Source: Synergistaceae bacterium
GTDB lineage: Bacteria > Synergistota > Synergistia > Synergistales > Aminobacteriaceae
NCBI GenBank assembly: GCA_017427625.1
Contig: JAFRSL010000199.1
Coordinates: 1-8,261 of the forward strand
DNA length: 8,261 nt
Direction: 5' to 3'
Below the pieces are notes generated by a model that saw only the letters and a list, made by a program, of their open reading frames with translations, was not told the origin of the DNA and did not search any database. This document shows positions 6,436 to 8,261 of the stretch, one piece after another (position 1 is the stretch's first letter; every line of letters begins with the position of its first letter). The position numbers were made by a program, and so were the translations under genes.

Positions 6436-7067
6436 GAATCGTACCGCGTCAACATATCCTCCATACTCCTAAGAATATGCCCACGCATAGCCTTTGACGC
6501 ACCTTCAGAATCGCGGGCCTTGAGCATTGAGTATATATTCTCATGTTCGGCCCGTGATTTCTTCGCGTACTCGTTCTTCGTCGTCCGGAGTCCCATAGAG
6601 AGACCGTTCCACAATTCACCGAGCATGTTGACGAGCCTCGAATTTCCAGACGCAAGCCATATGTTATAGTGGAATGACTGGTTGAGATCCCCGTAATTCT
6701 CAGCGTCATGACTCACAAGGTGGCCGATGCAATGCTCAATCTCCGATAAGTCCGCCCTGTTCTCGCAGACGATCCTGCAAGCCTCAGCCTCCAATGCCGC
6801 GCGAATCTGATAGTGTTCACGGATATTCTTCGCGCTCATTCCTAGAACGACGGCCCCGCGATTCTGTGCAAGCTCAATTAGCCCGTCCCTCGCCAGAATC
6901 TGAAACGCCTCCCTAACAGGTGTAACAGAAATTCCGAGTGCCCTCGCCGTCGCCTCAAGCGCAAGTGTCTCACCCTGCTTTATCTTCTGCGTAATTATTG
7001 CCTCGCGCAACGATGAAGCTGCCTGTTCACGTACTGGCATCATCTTAACCGGCCTAAGATTTAACAT
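6432..7067 (-). CDS. GntR-family transcriptional regulator, FCD (FadR/VanR) subgroup
   Basis: 211 aa. The N-terminal winged helix-turn-helix is at about residues 11-75, with the signature LGISVTPVREAFQILARDGL. The all-helical FCD effector domain is at about 80-205, with DLNQSFH (127-133) and the ASGN motif (139-142). H133, H175 and H197 occupy the usual FCD metal-site positions, so a metal-assisted carboxylate ligand is plausible. ATG 7065-7067 follows a strong GGAGGAG site 7 nt upstream, inside the preceding gene. It overlaps that gene by 14 nt, so the two are coupled. Its TAG is antiparallel to the TAG of nifX-mrp within one CTAG. The regulated genes and ligand cannot be read from the window. 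Confidence 0.9.
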   Translation of the reverse strand: MLNLRPVKMMPVREQAASSLREAIITQKIKQGETLALEATARALGISVTPVREAFQILARDGLIELAQNRGAVVLGMSAKNIREHYQIRAALEAEACRIVCENRADLSEIEHCIGHLVSHDAENYGDLNQSFHYNIWLASGNSRLVNMLGELWNGLSMGLRTTKNEYAKKSRAEHENIYSMLKARDSEGASKAMRGHILRSMEDMLTRYDS

Positions 7068-7674
7068 ATGTACATCTCCTCCGTATCCTTATTAGTCCGC
7101 CTGAAAGCACCTCGCTGTAAACCGCGTAGCAAGAGCGTATCATTCCCATGTCCAACGGATATTTCAACGCCGGAAGCAAGTCCCCGAATACAGCATCAAT
7201 ACGTTCTGCGTTCCTGCAGTGTCTGAGAACAAACGGCAAATATATTTCCGTGATGGCTTCGAGAAATTTCCTCCTCAAAGGCGCGGCGACATATCTCCGT
7301 AGCGTTCTGTGAAAATCTGTCTGCCTTTCGCACATTGAGAGGGACATTAGTTTTTCCGCAGAAAGCTCCTTCACCGCCTCAGCCTCAATTATCCCCATGT
7401 CCGTGAAGATTGAGCGTATATATTCGTCATTGAGCGTTGTGATCCTGACATGCTGGCCTGGAAGCCTCTCGGTCAGCCCCTGATACTCAAGCGATATTAA
7501 CGCCTCACGTACAGGCATTCTCGAAATCCCAAGAGACTCGGCAAGTTCACTCTGCGTTACCGTGAGTCCTTCGGGGAGGTCGCCCGATAATATGGCCTCC
7601 TGCAAAATCTCTAATGCGTTTCCTGATTTGTATTTCTTCCTAAGTGCTAACATGATGACAAAAATTGTATCCAT
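7054..7674 (-). CDS. GntR-family regulator with degenerate FCD-like domain
   Basis: 206 aa. A clear GntR winged helix is at about residues 18-78 (LTVTQSELAESLGISRMPVREALISLEYQGL). The C-terminal half is FCD-like, with EAEAVKEL (97-104) and TDFH (119-122), but the two later metal-binding histidines of the family are not found in the expected region (about 160-195). It may sense a ligand without metal or act constitutively. The start is uncertain. ATG 7674 lies about 18 nt after AAGGAAGG (7693-7700 on the minus strand), which is longer than ideal, and ATG 7653 has no ribosome site. It is first in a two-gene leftward unit with the next gntR and is likely autoregulated, though no operator was recognised. 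Confidence 0.82.
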   Translation of the reverse strand: MDTIFVIMLALRKKYKSGNALEILQEAILSGDLPEGLTVTQSELAESLGISRMPVREALISLEYQGLTERLPGQHVRITTLNDEYIRSIFTDMGIIEAEAVKELSAEKLMSLSMCERQTDFHRTLRRYVAAPLRRKFLEAITEIYLPFVLRHCRNAERIDAVFGDLLPALKYPLDMGMIRSCYAVYSEVLSGGLIRIRRRCTYVKS

Positions 7675-7935
7675 TTCAGTGAATTTTGTAAACCTTCCTT
7701 ATTCAGCAAGTCCATCCGAAGAACAATAATCATCATTCCCTAATATGAATCCTTACGCTACTAACGCCGAGTATACCCAGCCGTCTTAATGGGCCGGACT
7801 AGAACATTTGGCCTTATTGTCGCTGGTATGGATTTTGTAGATTGCGCTGGGGTTAAAGATGCTTACTTTCGCAAGTCTATATCTCTGCGCCTCATATCTA
7901 ATTGCTGTGGATTTACAAGATTTTACAGAAAATAT
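7675..7935. other. Intergenic region without a convincing gene
   Basis: This separates the gntR pair from the tRNA cluster. It should hold the leftward gntR promoter, but no strong -35/-10 pair was recognised. A weak hairpin GGCCGGA / TTTGGCC (7792-7798 with 7807-7813, two G-U pairs, 8-nt loop) is the only structure noted. Short ORFs on both strands run into the tRNA genes or the terminator and show no domain or ribosome site. Confidence 0.6.
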
Positions 7936-7964
7936 AAAAAATCCCCGCTCTTTGCAGGGATTTT
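7936..7964 (-). terminator. Intrinsic terminator of the tRNA cluster
   Basis: On the minus strand, AAAATCCCTGC and GCGGGGATTTT pair into an 11-bp stem (one T-G wobble) with loop AAAGA, followed by TT and an AT-rich run. It sits 25 nt past the end of tRNA-Met, oriented to stop leftward transcription of the tRNAs before the gntR genes. Confidence 0.85.
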
Positions 7965-7989
7965 CGCGCTCTTGCTTATAACTTCTAAG

Positions 7990-8063
7990 TGGCGGCACCT
8001 GGATTCGAACCGGGGACTCCGTGGGTATGAACCGCGTGCTCTAGCCAACTGAGCTATACCGCC
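7990..8063 (-). tRNA. tRNA-Met, elongator (anticodon CAU)
   Basis: Cloverleaf on the minus strand. Acceptor is GGCGGTA/TGCCGCC with one T-G wobble. The D arm is GCTC-AGTTGGCTA-GAGC. The anticodon loop TTCATAC (8025-8031) has CAT at 8027-8029, and the T loop is TTCGAAT. CCA is not encoded; A73 is followed by CTT. Both the anticodon stem (C29-A41) and the T stem (C51-A63) carry a central C-A mismatch. The acceptor and overall sequence resemble elongator tRNA-Met rather than the lysidine-type tRNA-Ile(CAU), but that alternative is not excluded. It is last in the cluster, just before the terminator. Confidence 0.85.
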
Positions 8064-8072
8064 TTGTTGAAT

Positions 8073-8149
8073 TGGTGGCGGGGAATGGATTTGAACCATT
8101 GACCTTCGGGTTATGAGCCCGACGAGCTTCCAAACTGCTCCACCCCGCG
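8073..8149 (-). tRNA. tRNA-fMet, initiator (anticodon CAU)
   Basis: 77 nt with encoded CCA (8073-8075). Initiator hallmarks are three G-C pairs at the base of the anticodon loop (TCGGG-CTCATAA-CCCGA), A11-U24 in the D stem, and an unpaired position 1-72. The unpaired bases are C1 and C72, rather than the C1-A72 of E. coli. The D arm GAGC-AGTTTGGAA-GCTC and T arm AATGG-TTCAAAT-CCATT are fully paired. It lies 9 nt upstream of tRNA-Met. Confidence 0.95.
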
Positions 8150-8166
8150 GTATAATGTGCTTTTCA

Positions 8167-8253
8167 TGGTGCCGGACGAGAGACTCGAACTCTCACGGAC
8201 TTTACGCCCTCGGGATTTTAAGTCCCGTGTGTCTACCATTCCACCAGCCCGGC
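8167..8253 (-). tRNA. tRNA-Leu (anticodon UAA)
   Basis: 87-nt type II tRNA with a long variable arm and encoded CCA (8167-8169). Acceptor GCCGGGC/GTCCGGC has one G-T wobble. The anticodon loop CTTAAAA reads TAA (8218-8220) on a GGGA/TCCC-type stem. The T arm is GAGAG-TTCGAGT-CTCTC. It is first of the three tRNAs seen; the cluster promoter, and possibly more tRNAs, lie beyond base 8261. Confidence 0.95.
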
Positions 8254-8261
8254 GATTGCAC

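Noticed and set aside
7786..8052. Short frames on both strands (70 and 87 codons) between the gntR genes and the tRNAs
   Set aside because: They run through the terminator and tRNA-Met, have no ribosome site and match nothing recognised.
1..8261. CRISPR arrays, insertion sequences, integrase or prophage attachment sites
   Set aside because: No regularly spaced direct repeats, transposase motifs, terminal inverted repeats or duplicated tRNA 3' ends were seen.

Overview
The window looks like a chromosomal stretch from an anaerobic bacterium of about 50% GC that uses the standard genetic code. Complete genes end in TAA or TAG, and Trp is written TGG throughout. A fused FeoA-FeoB ferrous iron transporter, an Mrp-type Fe-S carrier joined to a NifX-like domain, and AIG1/YfjP-like GTPases together suggest a gut-type anaerobe, for example Synergistota or a Clostridia relative. 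That placement is inference, because no phylogenetic marker was compared.

Layout. (i) 1-1427, minus strand: two tandem paralogous P-loop GTPases. The upstream copy (435-1427) is cut by an in-frame TGA at 945-947, just before its G4 motif NKCD. The downstream copy (from 431) runs off the left edge. (ii) 1428-1607: a divergent intergenic region with a plausible promoter for the rightward operon. (iii) 1608-6435, plus strand: a tightly packed probable operon with gaps of 17, 1 and 4 nt. It holds feoAB (iron uptake), a small stand-alone protein resembling the ScoMcrA-type SRA (modified-base reader) domain, udp (uridine phosphorylase), and a NifX-Mrp fusion. The fusion uses a probable TTG start and keeps a strong Shine-Dalgarno/ATG at the domain junction. 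(iv) 6432-7674, minus strand: two overlapping GntR/FCD-type regulators. The last one converges on the operon so closely that both stop codons share one CTAG. (v) 7675-7935: no convincing gene. (vi) 7936-8253, minus strand: a tRNA cluster, transcribed in the order Leu(UAA), initiator fMet(CAU), elongator Met(CAU), followed by a good intrinsic terminator.

How the genes may work together: FeoAB would import Fe2+, and NifX-Mrp would bind and deliver Fe-S clusters, so the two ends of the operon fit an iron theme. Uridine phosphorylase and the SRA-like protein do not obviously belong to it. The SRA-like gene has lower GC than its neighbours and may be an insertion. The most notable observations are the nonsense codon in the GTPase, the possible dual-product nifX-mrp gene, the orphan SRA-like protein, and an elongator tRNA-Met with two C-A mismatches in its stems.
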